From Hymenoscyphus infarciens (Eukaryota; Ascomycota; Leotiomycetes; Helotiales; Helotiaceae): a stretch of 61,833 nucleotides of DNA. The notes under the pieces were generated by a model, which was not told the DNA's origin, did not search any database, and saw only the letters and a list, made by a program, of their open reading frames with translations. The position numbers and the translations under genes are program-made. The stretch lies in NCBI GenBank assembly GCA_001414345.1, contig LLCB01000328.1, positions 1 to 61,833 on the forward strand. Direction: 5' to 3'. Below, in pieces: positions 12,413 through 24,066 of this stretch (positions are counted from its first letter, which is position 1; each line of letters begins with the position of its first letter).

Positions 12413-12728
12413 TTTTATGTCGTTTTTGCGGACTGTATACTCTTTTTCCTTGCTGCATCAGTTTTGGAGTTTTTGGATAATGGAGGGGACAAGGGAAAAA
12501 CATGGACTTTGTCACAATAGCAATATGAGGGCGTTTAGAGAAGAGGAAGGAAAGGGTCCGATTTCAAATGTGTAGATTAGATAGACGCAAAGGTCCAGCT
12601 ACTATCCACCCAGTTTTTATTTCTACAACATCTGAAATTGCCTCCCTTATCTGAGTAAATCAACGCCGTGCACCAAATACAGTTTTGTTTTTACCACGTG
12701 AGTTGAACCTATTCTAATATTGAGAAAT
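12413..12728. other. Convergent 3' flanks of DUF3712 and ILV6 genes
   Basis: About 316 bp between two convergent stop codons. I see no ORF, repeat or RNA gene, only presumed 3' UTR sequence. Confidence 0.5.
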
Positions 12729-13754
12729 TTATCCCGGGGGAAGAGTGCTGGCATCTATAATGTCGTCGGCTTCTTTGATGAGCTCGGTTTCGTTGGCGCC
12801 GTAGAGAGGGGAGCGGGGGAGGGCCATGAGACCTGTTCGTGCGGATTCGAGGATTCCGAATGGGGAGATGAGTTTCATGAAGGAGTCAATTCGGACTGGT
12901 TTGGCTGAGCTGTTGTAGTTCGTTATTATGTAGATATTATGAGCGAAATCATGAGTCACTTACACTTCGACGATACAGCTATTTGTGCTGATATCCAAGA
13001 CTTTACCACCGAATTGATGTGTGAAATAAGTAATAGATTTCAAATGCTCATGTTTATGCCTCAAAGCCTCAGAGAGCGCAAGTTTACTAGGATGGAAATC
13101 CTCGCCCAGCTTCTTGTCCTCGGATCGTCGTAATGCCCATTCTTCCTGCTCCTCCAAAGTCTCGCCCTCACTGGCAGTGATTTCTCGGTGATGAGCTTGT
13201 AATTCTTCAAAGTATTCAGGACCGAGGATGTTGATCTTTGCGAGGAGGAGTTCTCGTTGAACTAGAGGCGCGGTGGTGTAGTCTAAGACTGCCCATACGG
13301 GGACTAAATCTTCCAATTGACGTCGTGCTTGTTCTACTACGCCGTCTTGTCCTGATAAGACGATTGTCATGCGTGAGAGGTCTTCGACTTCGGTGTGGCA
13401 TACTACTAAAGAGTCGATGTTGAAGCCTCGAGCTGCGAGAATGCCGGAGACGCGAGAGAGGACTCCGGGCTCGTTTTGCACCAGGCAGTTTAGGATGTGA
13501 CGTTTTGGAGGGGCAACAGAGGGGGTGGGAGTTTCGTAGAGGATGTTGGAGACGGCTGCTTGGGCGGACCAAGAAGGAGGGGAATCGGATTTTGGGAGAG
13601 GGTAGATGCGTTGGTGGAGAGCTTTGTACGCGAGAGCTGAGGTGGAGGAAGCTGTGGATTCTGCTCGCAATTGCTGTCGCGATAGCAGGGCGGTGGATGT
13701 TCGAGGGATGGCCGCACGAATTGGCAACGCCAGGATGGCTTTTCGGGATGCCAT
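12729..13754 (-). CDS. ilv6: Acetolactate synthase regulatory (small) subunit, mitochondrial
   Basis: Two minus-strand exons, 13754-12964 and 12909-12729, give 323 residues. The 54-nt intron has a GTAAGT donor. The start is the first ATG of the frame; upstream extension lacks ATG. Residues 1-45 are rich in Arg, Ala and Ser with few acids, a mitochondrial presequence. The ACT domain follows (about 86-160, with HILNCLVQNEPGVLSRVSGI and GFNIDSLVV), then the family's second ferredoxin-like domain with VDYT-type and ELLLAKI blocks, ending in the fungal tail. The product activates the catalytic subunit (Ilv2) and confers valine feedback inhibition on the first common step of branched-chain amino acid synthesis. 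Length is close to yeast Ilv6. It is divergent from the KH gene, 360 bp away, so the two may share a promoter region. Confidence 0.97.
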
Positions 13755-14114
13755 GATGGTGGATGAGGTGCCGGTGAAGGCTGTGGGTGGTAATTGGGGT
13801 GTTTTGCCCGTCCTCCCTCTCAATGGCTGAAGCAATTGAGAAATGTAGGTGAGTCAATTTGGACGAGACGATCGAGTTGGCGGCTGGTGGCCGATTATCG
13901 GGACACCAACGAGGCTAGCTTCACCAGCTTTTAAAATTTAGCCATTCTGGGGTTCTTTGTATCCACTCCACTCCACTCCTAGTCAAGACTCAAGAGGCTG
14001 AAAAGTACCCTGTGCGTCTGCAGGCTACGAAATCGGTTCCCTTTCCTTTCCGTCAACCCTTTGCGCCGCAACCACCACATCCGATCTACAGCGTTATTGT
14101 AGCATCCCTCAAAG

Positions 14115-16204
14115 ATGGATGATACAGAGCGACGCACGGCAAAGCGCTCACGCTTTGATCAGAAAGAACCTGAGCCAAAGAGAGCCTCGCGATTTGACAG
14201 AAGATCAAGATCCCCACCAGCCAAAAAGACCGAGTCTCGACGAAGCAGAAGCCCTATCGAACGAAAGACTGAAAGCCCAGCTACCGACGCCCCGAAGAAG
14301 AGCAGTGTTGATCCCGCAGCAGCAGCAGGTTTGCGCCCACAGAAACCGTCATATATATGATGCACCCTGCTAACCTCTTTTCAACAGCCGCCGCGGCCGC
14401 AAGAATCAACGCGCAAATTCAAGCCAAGAAAGGAATCCAACATGTCGACGTCCCACCGATCCGATCCCAAGATCCTCCAACTGCCACATCAGCTTCGCCA
14501 GGGGGTAACGGGGGAGCAAATAACAGCGCAGCACAAGTAAATGGTGAGATGTACATTGCGGATGGCGATTATATCAAAGACATCGAAGTCAATGACCTCC
14601 GCAATCGTTATACACTGACCAAGGGTTCTACGCAAAAGATGGTAAATACTCCTTGTGTTAATACTCCACTGATACACTCAGGCTCTTCCTCATCAGACAT
14701 AGCTACTTTGGGGCCCAGTACTCATTCTTTTCCTTTCCCTGGCTTATTGCCTTTTATGTTATGGGGACTTTCAAGCTTACCTGAAGCTCAAACTTAGCAC
14801 TTACTGAAGAAACCTACCTATTGGCATCTGCTGACGACCGCTGCGTGACATCTAGATTAAAGAAGATACCGGAGCTGGTACGCTACACCTATACCTACAA
14901 CTTAATGTTTTTTATAGAGAGCTTTCATGTTGACTTTTCAAGATGTCACCACGCGTGGAAATTATTATCCTGATAAAAGCATGGCAACTGCCGCTGTAAG
15001 TACCAAATTCAGAATCTTCAAGTACGAGGCTAATGTAATGTCTAGAATCCGCCACTTTATCTCCACGTTACGAGTACCACCAAGCGAGGCCTCGAACAAG
15101 CGGTCCAAAAGATTGAGGAATTAATGAAGCAGGAACTCCCTAACCTAGTTGACGAACGAAGATTCCGCCGCCGAGAGCCAGAGAATTTCGAGAGAGATGA
15201 ATTTGGCAGAGTGAGATTATTTTTTGGTTTGAAGTATATTTCGAAATGCTAACATGAAGACAGAAAAAATGGCCCGAAGAGAAAATCCCTATTGATTTTG
15301 TTCCCATTCCAGGTTTTAATCTTCGTGCTCAGGTCGTTGGTCATGGAGGTGCTTATGTTAAACATATCCAGCAAGAAACACAATGTCGTGTCCAAATCAA
15401 AGGACGGGGCTCTGGTTTCATGGAGCATGGTACGGGTCGTGAGAGTGAGGATGACATGTATTTGCATGTTGCGTAAGTATTTTTGCATGCAATTCTGGTA
15501 TATCGCTAATTGTCTCTAGTGGTCCTGATCCAGAAAAGGTCAAGCAAGCAAAGGAACTCTGCGAGGATTTGCTACAGAATGTCAGAGAGCAGTATGAGGA
15601 ATTTAAGACTAGACCACCACCACAACGTGGCCATGGAGCTCCAAGCACTGGTTACGGAGGGGAACGAGGCTACGGTGATCGTGCTCCTGACAGATCCAAC
15701 TCATATGGTGGGGACCGCGGAAATCACAATGATCGTGGAGATCGTGGTGACCGAGGTGACAGAGGAGATCGACACAATGGGGGCGGCGGTGGGTATGGAA
15801 GTTACAATAACAACTCACCAGCTCCTCCTACACCAGGCGCAGCCATGAGTCCAACCACCCCGGCAGCACCTGGAGCTGGTAGTCCAACTGCACAAGCTGA
15901 CTATGCTGCTCAGTACGCTCAATATTATGCTGCTAATGGAGGAGATCCCTACGCAGCTTATGGTGGTTATGCCGGATACGTTGCAGCTTACCAACAGTAC
16001 TATGCGCAGACTGCTCAACAACCAGCTGCTCCTCCAGGTCCGCCAGGTTCTGCTGCTCCCCCACCACCACCAAGCGAAGCACCTCCTCCACCCCCAGGAT
16101 CTGCTCCAGGTGTCGGTGGTTATAATGCAGTAAGTTTAGAAGATTGCCTCGTGGGCAAAACAAGACTAACTTTCAACCAGGTCCCTCCACCACCAGGAAT
16201 GTGA
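14115..16204 (+). CDS. KH-domain RNA-binding protein (KHDC4/BLOM7-like splicing-associated factor)
   Basis: Eight exons: 14115-14328, 14388-14641, 14856-14877, 14943-14995, 15046-15210, 15264-15472, 15520-16129 and 16181-16204, giving 516 residues with every junction in frame. The third exon is a 22-nt micro-exon. The N-terminus is Arg/Ser-rich with SRSP-like dipeptides (residues 10-60). A first KH-like region (IEVNDLRNRYTLTKG... TTRGNYYPDKS) is followed by a second KH with GxxG loop GHGG at residues 262-265. The C-terminal third carries Gly-Asp-Arg repeats, a Tyr/Ala/Gln-rich prion-like stretch and polyproline blocks. The tandem KH plus RGNYYP block recalls human KHDC4, which acts in pre-mRNA splicing; the functional transfer is inference. 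The number of introns is unusual among its neighbours. Confidence 0.88.
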
Positions 16205-16455
16205 TTCGTCGTTTGACCTTTTTCTCATCTGATTCTTCTCACTGCTTCTTTAGGTTGTCTCATGCATTTCTAGGGTCGGGTCAATTTGTTGTTGGGTGGT
16301 CATTTGGGCGGTGGAAAAACAAAATTGCAGGATACCTCCTTTTTTCAATGTACACTACTCTGAGAAACGCTCTCTTTCCATGTTAACGGTGAATGCCCCC
16401 AAACGCCGATAATGCAAAGCCACAATACCAAAAGAAAAGAGCCCAATTTTCCCAA

Positions 16456-17161
16456 TCAATCAATATAGTCAATGTAATTCATAACTTCAGTCCAATCTTC
16501 CGATCCGGGTTGGCCTGGTGAAATGACAACTTCCTCTTCCATTTCCTCGGTATCTTTGAATGTCAACCGTTGACCGTAGGAAATACATAGTTCTTCTCCT
16601 GCTTTGATATCCCGTAAGGCGGTGTAAGTCATCAATTTGTTGATGACATCTCGATCCCAACCAACATTTTGATTTGGAACGGAATGGTTGAACATGCTTC
16701 CTAGGCCGAGGATTATTGCTTGGGTCTGGGTGGGCGATTTTGGGGAGCCGTTGACTTGTTTTCGAGGGACGTTTTGCTTTGAAGGTGCGAGAGGCCAGTT
16801 ACTGTGAGTGATTTTCAGTTTGGAATTCTTGAAGGGAGGGATGTCACGTGGGGAGGGACGAACTAGGTGTAATGGTACAACTCTGTTTCCTTGATGTGTT
16901 TCTCATTTTCGACCGGATCGAGGACCAGGACGGGACATATTTCTAGGACTGTTCGCGAGGGAATATCTCTACTGGCGAAGACTCCACGACCTAATTTAGT
17001 TAGTTAAAACTGGACAGCGGGATTTTGGGTGAATATATTTGGAAGGAAGGGAAGGAACCTTTTGGTGTATTGAGAACTAATAATAGACCTTCTGCTCTTT
17101 GGAGAGGGATTCCGGTGGAGATATCACTTGTGGTGGATGAGCCAGTAGTTGAAGATGCCAT
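16456..17161 (-). CDS. SET-domain protein, putative protein lysine methyltransferase
   Basis: Three minus-strand exons, 17161-17059, 16990-16864 and 16801-16456, give 191 residues. Both introns (68 and 62 nt) restore conserved text across junctions: NTPKG/RGVFA and HYTY/NWP. The SET core spans nearly the whole protein: GRGVFASRDIP start, a PVLVLDPVEN segment, GLGSMFNHS with the NHS cofactor motif, and GEELCISYG near the C-terminus. It lacks a pre-SET region and any added domain, so it belongs with small stand-alone SET proteins found across fungi. Substrate is unknown and could be histone or non-histone. The gene is divergent from the TRAPPC13 homologue with 233 bp between start codons. Confidence 0.88.
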
Positions 17162-17394
17162 GGTTGTTTTGTGAGCCTATGGATATTTTGAGATTATTTT
17201 GGTAAGAGACCCGATGTGGTTGATTTTTGAGAATGAATATGCTGCCCTGTCGCGATAAGAAGGCGGTGGGGCTATCCCCGCACTTTTTAAGACAACAACG
17301 TCAGGTTGACAAGCTCTCACGGTTACGAAGAGTGAACACGAGAATCATTCCTTTTTTGTGACACGCATTGTATGGCTTGAGAGGGTGAGGGAAT

Positions 17395-18454
17395 ATGGCG
17401 CAACAGCGCGGTGCTAACCCAGGAGATGCGGTCAAGGAACCGCATTCTGTTTCCCTCAAGGTATTGAGGTAAGTACCTACGTCCATTCCAACAAAAACAA
17501 TACCTCGCAGACTAATTGATCCCCAGACTTTCACGACCCTCCCTCTCCATTCAACATCCCCTCCCTCTACCAACGCCCTCACCCTCTCCATCAGACTCCT
17601 CGAACGTCTTTCCCGCCCTTTCCTCCTCCCTCGCATACCCTTCCTCGAAAAACGACGCCTTCATCCTCTCTCCCCTCCTCACTCTTCCTCCAGCCTTTGG
17701 AAGCGCATATGTGGGGGAAACATTTAGTTGCACGTTATGTGCGAATAACGAAATACTTGCCGGTTCCTCAAATGCGAAGTCGATAAGCAATGTACGAATC
17801 GAAGCCGAGATGAAAATCCCCTCTTCCAAGATTCCTATACCTCTCGTTCTTGGTCCGGAGATACAAAGCGGAGAAGGGGGAGAAGATGAAAAGAGATATG
17901 AATCCGGAGTGGATTTACCTCCAGCAAAGAGTCTACAAAAAGTCGTGAATTTTGATTTAAAAGAGGAGGGGAGCCACGTATTAGCAGTCACAGTTACTTA
18001 CACCGAAACGACGGCAACAAGCGGAAAGGTCAGGACATTCAGGAAATTATATCAATTCGTCTGTAAAGGCTGCATGGTAGTCCGCACTAAAACCGGGCTT
18101 CTACCCTCTTCCTCCTCGTCCTCGCTGCGAAAATGGGCGCTCGAAGCACAACTCGAGAATTGCGGGGAAGAAACCATAGTCCTCGATACCGTAGGACTTG
18201 ATACCAAACAGGGCTTTGCTGGAAAGAGCTTGAATTGGGAGATTGATATCGAGGGGAAAGGAGAGAAACCCGTGCTTATGCCGGGTGATGTACAGCAAGT
18301 ATGCTTTCTGCTTGCGGAAGTAGAGGGGGATTTTGAGAGGGAGGTGCAGGAAGGGAGGGTGATATTCGGGAGTTTGAGTCTGGGGTGGAGGGGGACGATG
18401 GGGAATCGGGGGTTCTTGAGTACGGGGAATTTGGGGGCTAAATTAGTCGGGTGA
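17395..18454 (+). CDS. trappc13: TRAPP complex subunit 13 homologue (DUF974)
   Basis: Two exons, 17395-17468 and 17527-18454, give 333 residues. The 58-nt intron has a GTAAGT donor and the junction restores LKVLR/LSRPS. The central signature FGSAYVGETFSCTLCANN and the following VRIEAEM segment match the conserved core of TRAPPC13. The C-terminal GSLSLGWRG...GFLSTGNLG also fits the family. The product is expected to be a peripheral subunit of the TRAPP Rab-GEF tether that acts at the Golgi. Filamentous ascomycetes keep this subunit whereas baker's yeast lacks an obvious one. The N-terminal 60 residues are Ser/Pro-rich and poorly conserved-looking. No signal or membrane segment is visible. Confidence 0.9.
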
Positions 18455-19453
18455 AGGAGCAACAATATCGCAACCGTATCAATCACCAGCAATCTTGTGA
18501 CTTCTGGCAGGCGACTCATGATTCTGGCTGGCCATATCGAAGGTCGATCCCAAGCAATTCGAAAATAGGGGGTTGATCCAAGCGAAGGTCAAACAACTGA
18601 ATGAGCTGGAGATTGACACAAGCCCGAGCACGACCACCTTACGTTCTACCCCCCACGAAGATGTATCATCCATATTCACCCAACAACTGCCTTTGCAGTC
18701 CACCATCTAGTCTTCCGAATTATTTAGAAGACGATCAAAGTTCTGACTGTCGGGTGGTAATAGGTTTGTCGTTCTTTCATTTTTCAACAAAGTATCAAGA
18801 AATTATTCGAGAATGAAAATTATGAATTAGGGGGGTGTAATAATATATTTGTTATCTCTTTCCAAGATACCCCCTTTCTCATTTTTTCTCTCCTTGTTTA
18901 TTATTCGTCGTTGGTCATTATCGTCTTCACTCCTTGATTCATTTGGGTTTCATGCCTCCTTTTTCTCGTTAAATTCTCTTTCTTATGCATTGAGCCACCA
19001 CTTTTCATTGCGCTCCTCCTGGAGGGGAAAAGATGAAATGTAAAGGTAGTAAGCTTTATAATAGGGGCTTTAGCGCCTGTGGCGCTTTAAGCGCTGAAGA
19101 GGACCGCCAATCTAACTCTAGAATAAGCAAGTATAAGTAGCCATCAGCGATCGAACTCACCCGACTGCGCCCAATTTCCCGGGAACCCAATGCCAGGTCC
19201 TCTTAGTTATCTCAAAGTAACGACGGGCTTTGTTTCGCTTATATCTTACGAGCAGGTCAATGAATAGGAATTAAATGCTTAATAGGAGATCTCAGTTGTG
19301 TTCACTCGTACGAACCTTGAGGTACAAAAAAAGGCCTGTTAATAATATCTTTCTTGTGTTACTTTTTACGAGCAAGCGCATGAACCGTTGGAGAAAATTC
19401 GACAAACCCTCACTTTGGGCGTAGAAAACTGGGATAAAGAGAGGGAGACCTCC
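18455..19453. other. Intergenic region
   Basis: No supported gene. A palindromic GCGCTTTAAGCGC lies near 19095, and a tRNA-like but unconvincing stretch near 19140-19205 was examined and rejected. Short ORFs lack features. Confidence 0.4.
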
Positions 19454-20122
19454 ATGAAGATTAAAATTACTTCTCCATCATTTCCAAGCCTTCTCTCAAC
19501 CTCCATTGCATTGATACTTCAACTTCAACTAAATATCGCCACTTCAATAGCCAACCATCCCACCGACTCAGTATGTAATACATTGGTATCATCCTCGGCC
19601 TTGCCATCGTGCCGCGCAGTTAACCCTGATGTAGACATACCTTTCCTCAAACAACACTCCAGTATAGACTCCACTTACTCCTCGCCCTCGTGTAATTTCT
19701 AGCTTGAATCAACAGCAATGTTGCGGCATTCCATCCGGAACTGTTAATAGCATTACATTCCAGACGATGCCATCTGAATGGTTGAGCTGAGAGGACACGA
19801 GGGAGGCTATTGTAATAGGCTGAAGACATTGGACACTATATTGGGCGGTCACGATAAGTGTCTCAATGCGGGAACTTACACCGGTGCGGGCTATGGTTTC
19901 CGATCAACGAAGAGGGATGTAGAGGGCGGTGCATTTTCCTTGGCACCAGAGTCTTGCACATCAATACAGATGCCAGAGGTGTTGTATTTTGGTGATGGGC
20001 AGAAGTACATTATTGCGAACATGGACGAGGGTCTACTTGAAGAGTTGGTGGGGCTTTCAAAGAATGGGACTGCTGCGAGGGATATTACCGTGACTTTTAG
20101 GGGGTTTGAGATCAAGGTTTAG
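19454..20122 (+). pseudogene. Broken small secreted cysteine-containing protein (possible pseudogene)
   Basis: The ATG at 19454 opens an 83-codon frame with a signal-peptide-like N-terminus (a Leu/Ile/Ala run at residues 13-32), then a Cys-containing segment ending at 19702. A second frame (19707 onward) reads QQQCCGIPSGTVNSI before a stop. A third (from ATG 19778) gives 114 residues with GGYCNRL and a Gly-rich stretch, ending at 20122. I could not join these frames with good splice sites, which suggests frameshift decay of one secreted-protein gene. Alternatively they may be separate exons of an unusual structure. No family is recognised. Confidence 0.3.
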
Positions 20123-21155
20123 AAGTTGGGGGTATTGTGGTATGGAAAGGTGCGAGTTTGTATAGTGCTATTGCATGCTTTGCTGGTAAGTGTACCCGCC
20201 AGTATAGTCTCGTTCCTGTCTCTAATGAAGTTTCTTTAATATCATCTTGCTTTTGCTAATCTACTACATGAGATTTCTATGCTGGATCATTATAGGTGTA
20301 GCGCTTGTCTACATCTTCTAGGCGCCCTCTTTGCTTCATTTTTTTTTCTTTGAAACTTTCTCTCTCAAGCTATTTCCCGTTGAAGACTTCTGGGGCTTTC
20401 GGCCATTTATTATGTTTTCAACGCCTGATACAATTTCGCGGCCCCATCTCTGTGTAGAGTATCAGTAACAGCTTCCTACTCGTAGTGTTCGGTAATGTAC
20501 TTCGCAGTAACGATTTTCGACCAAGAGCTGAATTCTCTCAAGTCCAAATATCCTCGCTGACCACGATAAAACTATTCCTATTCGATATGCCGAATGAGAA
20601 TTTGGAAATGCATGTCTCAGGGTTTGCCAGAAATCTGAGAATACATATTGTACAAGTGAAAGGAAGTATTATGCCCGCCATTCGCGGCCCACGACCCAAG
20701 GAAAGTTCCATGGTTTGTGAAATAGGTGTGAGGAAGATGGTTAAAAATACATATGACAGAGTGACTGTCACAAATTTGTTGGGAATGGGTAGTAGAACAC
20801 TTGGAAGTAGATGAGCGCCCAGGGTGTTTGAGAAGCTGTGGAACACAAAACACGACAGTTTCAACCAAGGATGTCAGCTCCAACAGAAACGGAGAGGGTT
20901 TAAAGGCATTTCTTGTTTTTATAGAGGTTACTCACTCCCTAGTGTCTCTTTCTCGCTTCCAAAATTCGGAGGATCTGATTTGCTCTGGTTAGCAGGGTTA
21001 GTGACAGTGGAGAGCGCTCGTGGAGCATATATAAATACAAATACAGGAGGGCTTTTGGAAGTGGAAGTTTGAAATAAGAAACCACATAAACTAGACCAAA
21101 AACTAGGACCACTGGTCAAGTATTTACATTCCCTCGGAGTTCGAGTGGTAGAATT

Positions 21156-21201
<46 letters not shown>

Positions 21202-23275
21202 TCTACAACACGGAGAAATATGAGTGTGATTGTAAGAAACAACGTATTCTCGGGATAGAAAGCCGAGATAGTACTGGCATTCAAGAGTATAGGAAGAATG
21301 ATGCGAGACAGAAAGGAGGCCATCAAATTTATTTCGATGGAACCTCACGGAGATGCTCTAGACTCTAAGCTTTGTTTAGCTACATTTTCATCCTCCAACT
21401 TCTCGCTAAATACAATCTTAATTTTGCTAGGTGAACTACTGTTCTCTGAAAGACATCTCTAACTCATTCTATTACTTGAATAATTTCAACATTAAAATAA
21501 AGTTACAATAAAATATACTTTCTACTACTATCTTAGAACAACTCTACAAATTCTGTTTACAAAACTATTTTAAAAAAGAAAAATAGTTATAGCCACTTAA
21601 GAAAGATAGATATTTCGCTATTCTTTGGTTGTAATTTTATAATCTAACTGTATATTATTCTTAAGAAAGGAAAAATTGTGTATAGATAGACAGGTAGATT
21701 CTTAAATCTGATACTTCTTTTTCTAATTTTCTTTACTTACTTATCTTAAATAATAAAGCTTAATAGATGGAATTGTGATTCAAGTAGACATAACCTGCTT
21801 GATATTTATAGAGGTTGTGAAAAATATGTTTGCATAATAATTATCCCGAGCCCGAGCTTTAGTTAAATATTTGATCCACCCTATGAATCTACTCTCTGAT
21901 TTTCCCAACACATCATTTTTAGGTCGTGAAAACGATGAAGTTACCTAACAGCGAGAAGGGACATTGAAACTGAGGCGTTACTCGTGGTTGGAACTCTGGA
22001 AGCACTTGCTTTTAACGTCTTAGTAGTTGATTCTCTTTTCTCAAATTTATAATCGAGGTTTCATTGAAACACTGACATGGCGGGTTGCCGGAGGAGCTGG
22101 ACTACACGGAGTAGGCGCGAAGACATTAGGAATTATAACTATCACGTACATGCTTGAGTATAGATCGATGAGTAATTGAGGAGAATGGGAGTTATACGGG
22201 AAAGGGAGTAACAAGAAGTTGTTAACAAGCAAAAAGGGGGTGGAATAGAGAAAAGCCCCAATCAGCCACCAAGGTTTCCAATATATTTTGCTCTATTTTA
22301 TCGGTGATATCTGTGCCATTCTTAGCGGATGCTTTTCAAGGAGTAATTTTCGCGAATTCTATCAACCGTTGTGATGAGTTGTTGAACCAATTGGGTGTAA
22401 GCACAGTTCATGTAAATGATCGAAACATTTCTCCACCGAGACTCTAACTGTCTAACACGTGAGTATTGTTGTTGGTCATAACTCCCCGTTGAGGTTATTT
22501 TAGAAATGAGGCTGAGAATATATAGTGGACCCATCAACTCCAAAACACGCTACGGGTTAGTCCGTATGCTTGTCCAATGTTGTGGTTGGCTGCCCAGCTC
22601 GAGCACAGACTGAACCTCCACAAACTCTAATGCAAAACTCAGCCTTCCAGAACATCATCGTGGGGTCCTGGAATTATGTCAGATGTTGTCAGTTGGGGTT
22701 CATGATTCCTAAACGTTTTTTGAACTTTAATCTGACGATCTTCCATTGAAGACTGAACAGCCACAATAATTCCGCAGTTGTTAATTCTATATGATCACTC
22801 CCCCGCGAGCAGGGGGTTTTCACGAATCGGATCGTTAAGCCTACTCGGGTAAAAGCTCTTCCAAACGAGATCTATTATGATCTACATACTATTCTTTTCT
22901 CAAGCACTTTTCCATCTTCAACGTAGGGATTTTACTTGGATAGTCTTTCGGCGGGGCCGGAATAACTTCATCATGGAAAACATTGTACAGCCTGTCTTGT
23001 GTGTGTATTTTGAGGTGAGAGGTAAACACAACTTCTCAAGCGAGAATCTATATATTCGCCAAAGAATCCGGCAGAGATCTTTTTTTTCCCCATCATCACA
23101 ATCGTCTTCTCTCTTCATTCCTCTTTCTTCAACCACCTCAGCCAGCCTGACACAGCTAGTCTGCTATTCCATCTTCTTCTCCCTCTTCTACTTCAGCAAG
23201 TCTGATATCATCTCTCAGCCAGCCTGAATCTTCCCTCCATTTCCCTACCACAAACCACCAACACCAACCGCAATT
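20123..23275. other. 3.1-kb gene-free accessory stretch
   Basis: Short ORFs only. It includes a CT/TTCT microsatellite at about 21155-21205 and a strongly A+T-rich block at 21400-21800. The last 250 bp before 23276 is pyrimidine-rich and is likely the 5' UTR/promoter of the repeat-protein gene. Confidence 0.45.
21155..21205. repeat. CT-rich microsatellite (CTCTCTCTTT units)
   Basis: Four similar units of CT repeats are broken by TTT at regular spacing of about 14 bp. Read on the minus strand they give an artificial Arg/Glu-repeat ORF. Confidence 0.8.
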
Positions 23276-24066
23276 ATGCAACTCTTTAACCTTCCAACCG
23301 CCGTTTTCCTCCTCTCCACTGTTCTTTCTACCAATGGCAGCCCCATTCCAAAGTGCCTTGTGGCATGCAAGGGAGAGCAAGCTGGCTACAATACCACCGA
23401 TTCAATGAACGGGCTCCATCTTCACCGGTATGTTCACTGTGTCTCCCTCCTTTCATTCTCTAACATTCCACCAGATCTGGACCAGTTCACTTGGTAACAC
23501 GTGAAGCACGATTCAAAGTCCACACCCCCGGAACACCATTTCCCGTCGCAGCCCCAAAGACGAGCACCGTCTCAAAGATCACCAACGGCATCAAAAAGAT
23601 CTTCTCCAAAGACGTCGAGGGGAAATCTGAGGATGCCGCCACACTTGAAGCCCGCGATCCTCGCTTCAAGGTTCACACCCCTGGAACACCCTTTCCTGTC
23701 GCAGCGCCAAAGACGAGCACCATCTCAAAGATCACTAATAGCATTAAAAAGATCTTCTCAAAGGATGTTTCCTCATCAGTTAAAGCACGCTCCCCTCGAT
23801 TCAAAGTCCACACTCCCGGAACACCATTTCCCGTCGCAGCCCCCAAGACCAGTACCGTCTCAATGATCACCAACGGCATCAAAAAGCTCTTCTCCAAGTC
23901 TGTTGCAACCGAGGAGTCCCCAGCAGCCGAAGAACCCACCATCCAAGAGACTCCTATCCAAGAATCCGCGGAAGAGCTCGTCGAAGGACAAGAAGCTTCC
24001 CAGAACGAGGAGTCTGCCGCCGAGCAAGAGGCTGGAGTGGCAGAAGATGAGAAGGTTGCCAACTGA
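23276..24066 (+). CDS. Secreted protein with three tandem 36-residue repeats and an acidic tail
   Basis: Two exons, 23276-23427 and 23475-24066, give 247 residues. The 47-nt intron (GTATGT...CCAG) is in frame. Residues 1-21 are a signal peptide (hydrophobic AVFLLSTVL, likely cleavage near SPIPK), followed by two cysteines (PKCLVACKG). Three repeats start RFKVHTPGTPFPVAAPKTST at residues 63, 114 and 159. Each has a Pro-rich half and a Lys-rich amphipathic half ending IKKIFSK. Repeats are separated by short linkers with EAR, EARDP or KARSP before the Arg. The last 53 residues contain 16 Glu and one Lys. The layout resembles fungal secreted repeat precursors cut by Kex2-like proteases (repellents, RiPP and KEP precursors), but the junctions are monobasic, not classic KR. 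No UstYa-type or other RiPP enzyme lies nearby. Function unknown; gene reality is well supported. Confidence 0.85.

Noticed and set aside
13216..13857. 213-codon minus-strand ORF overlapping ILV6
   Set aside because: Different frame of the ILV6 exon, composition dominated by Ser/His/Arg; ILV6 has clear family motifs.
19140..19205. tRNA-like stretch (minus strand) with GAGTTCGATC
   Set aside because: A B-box-like word is present but acceptor and anticodon stems do not form; not a tRNA.
20928..21326. Minus-strand ORF with an EKEREKERE-type run
   Set aside because: The run is translation of the CT microsatellite at 21155-21205; no other support.
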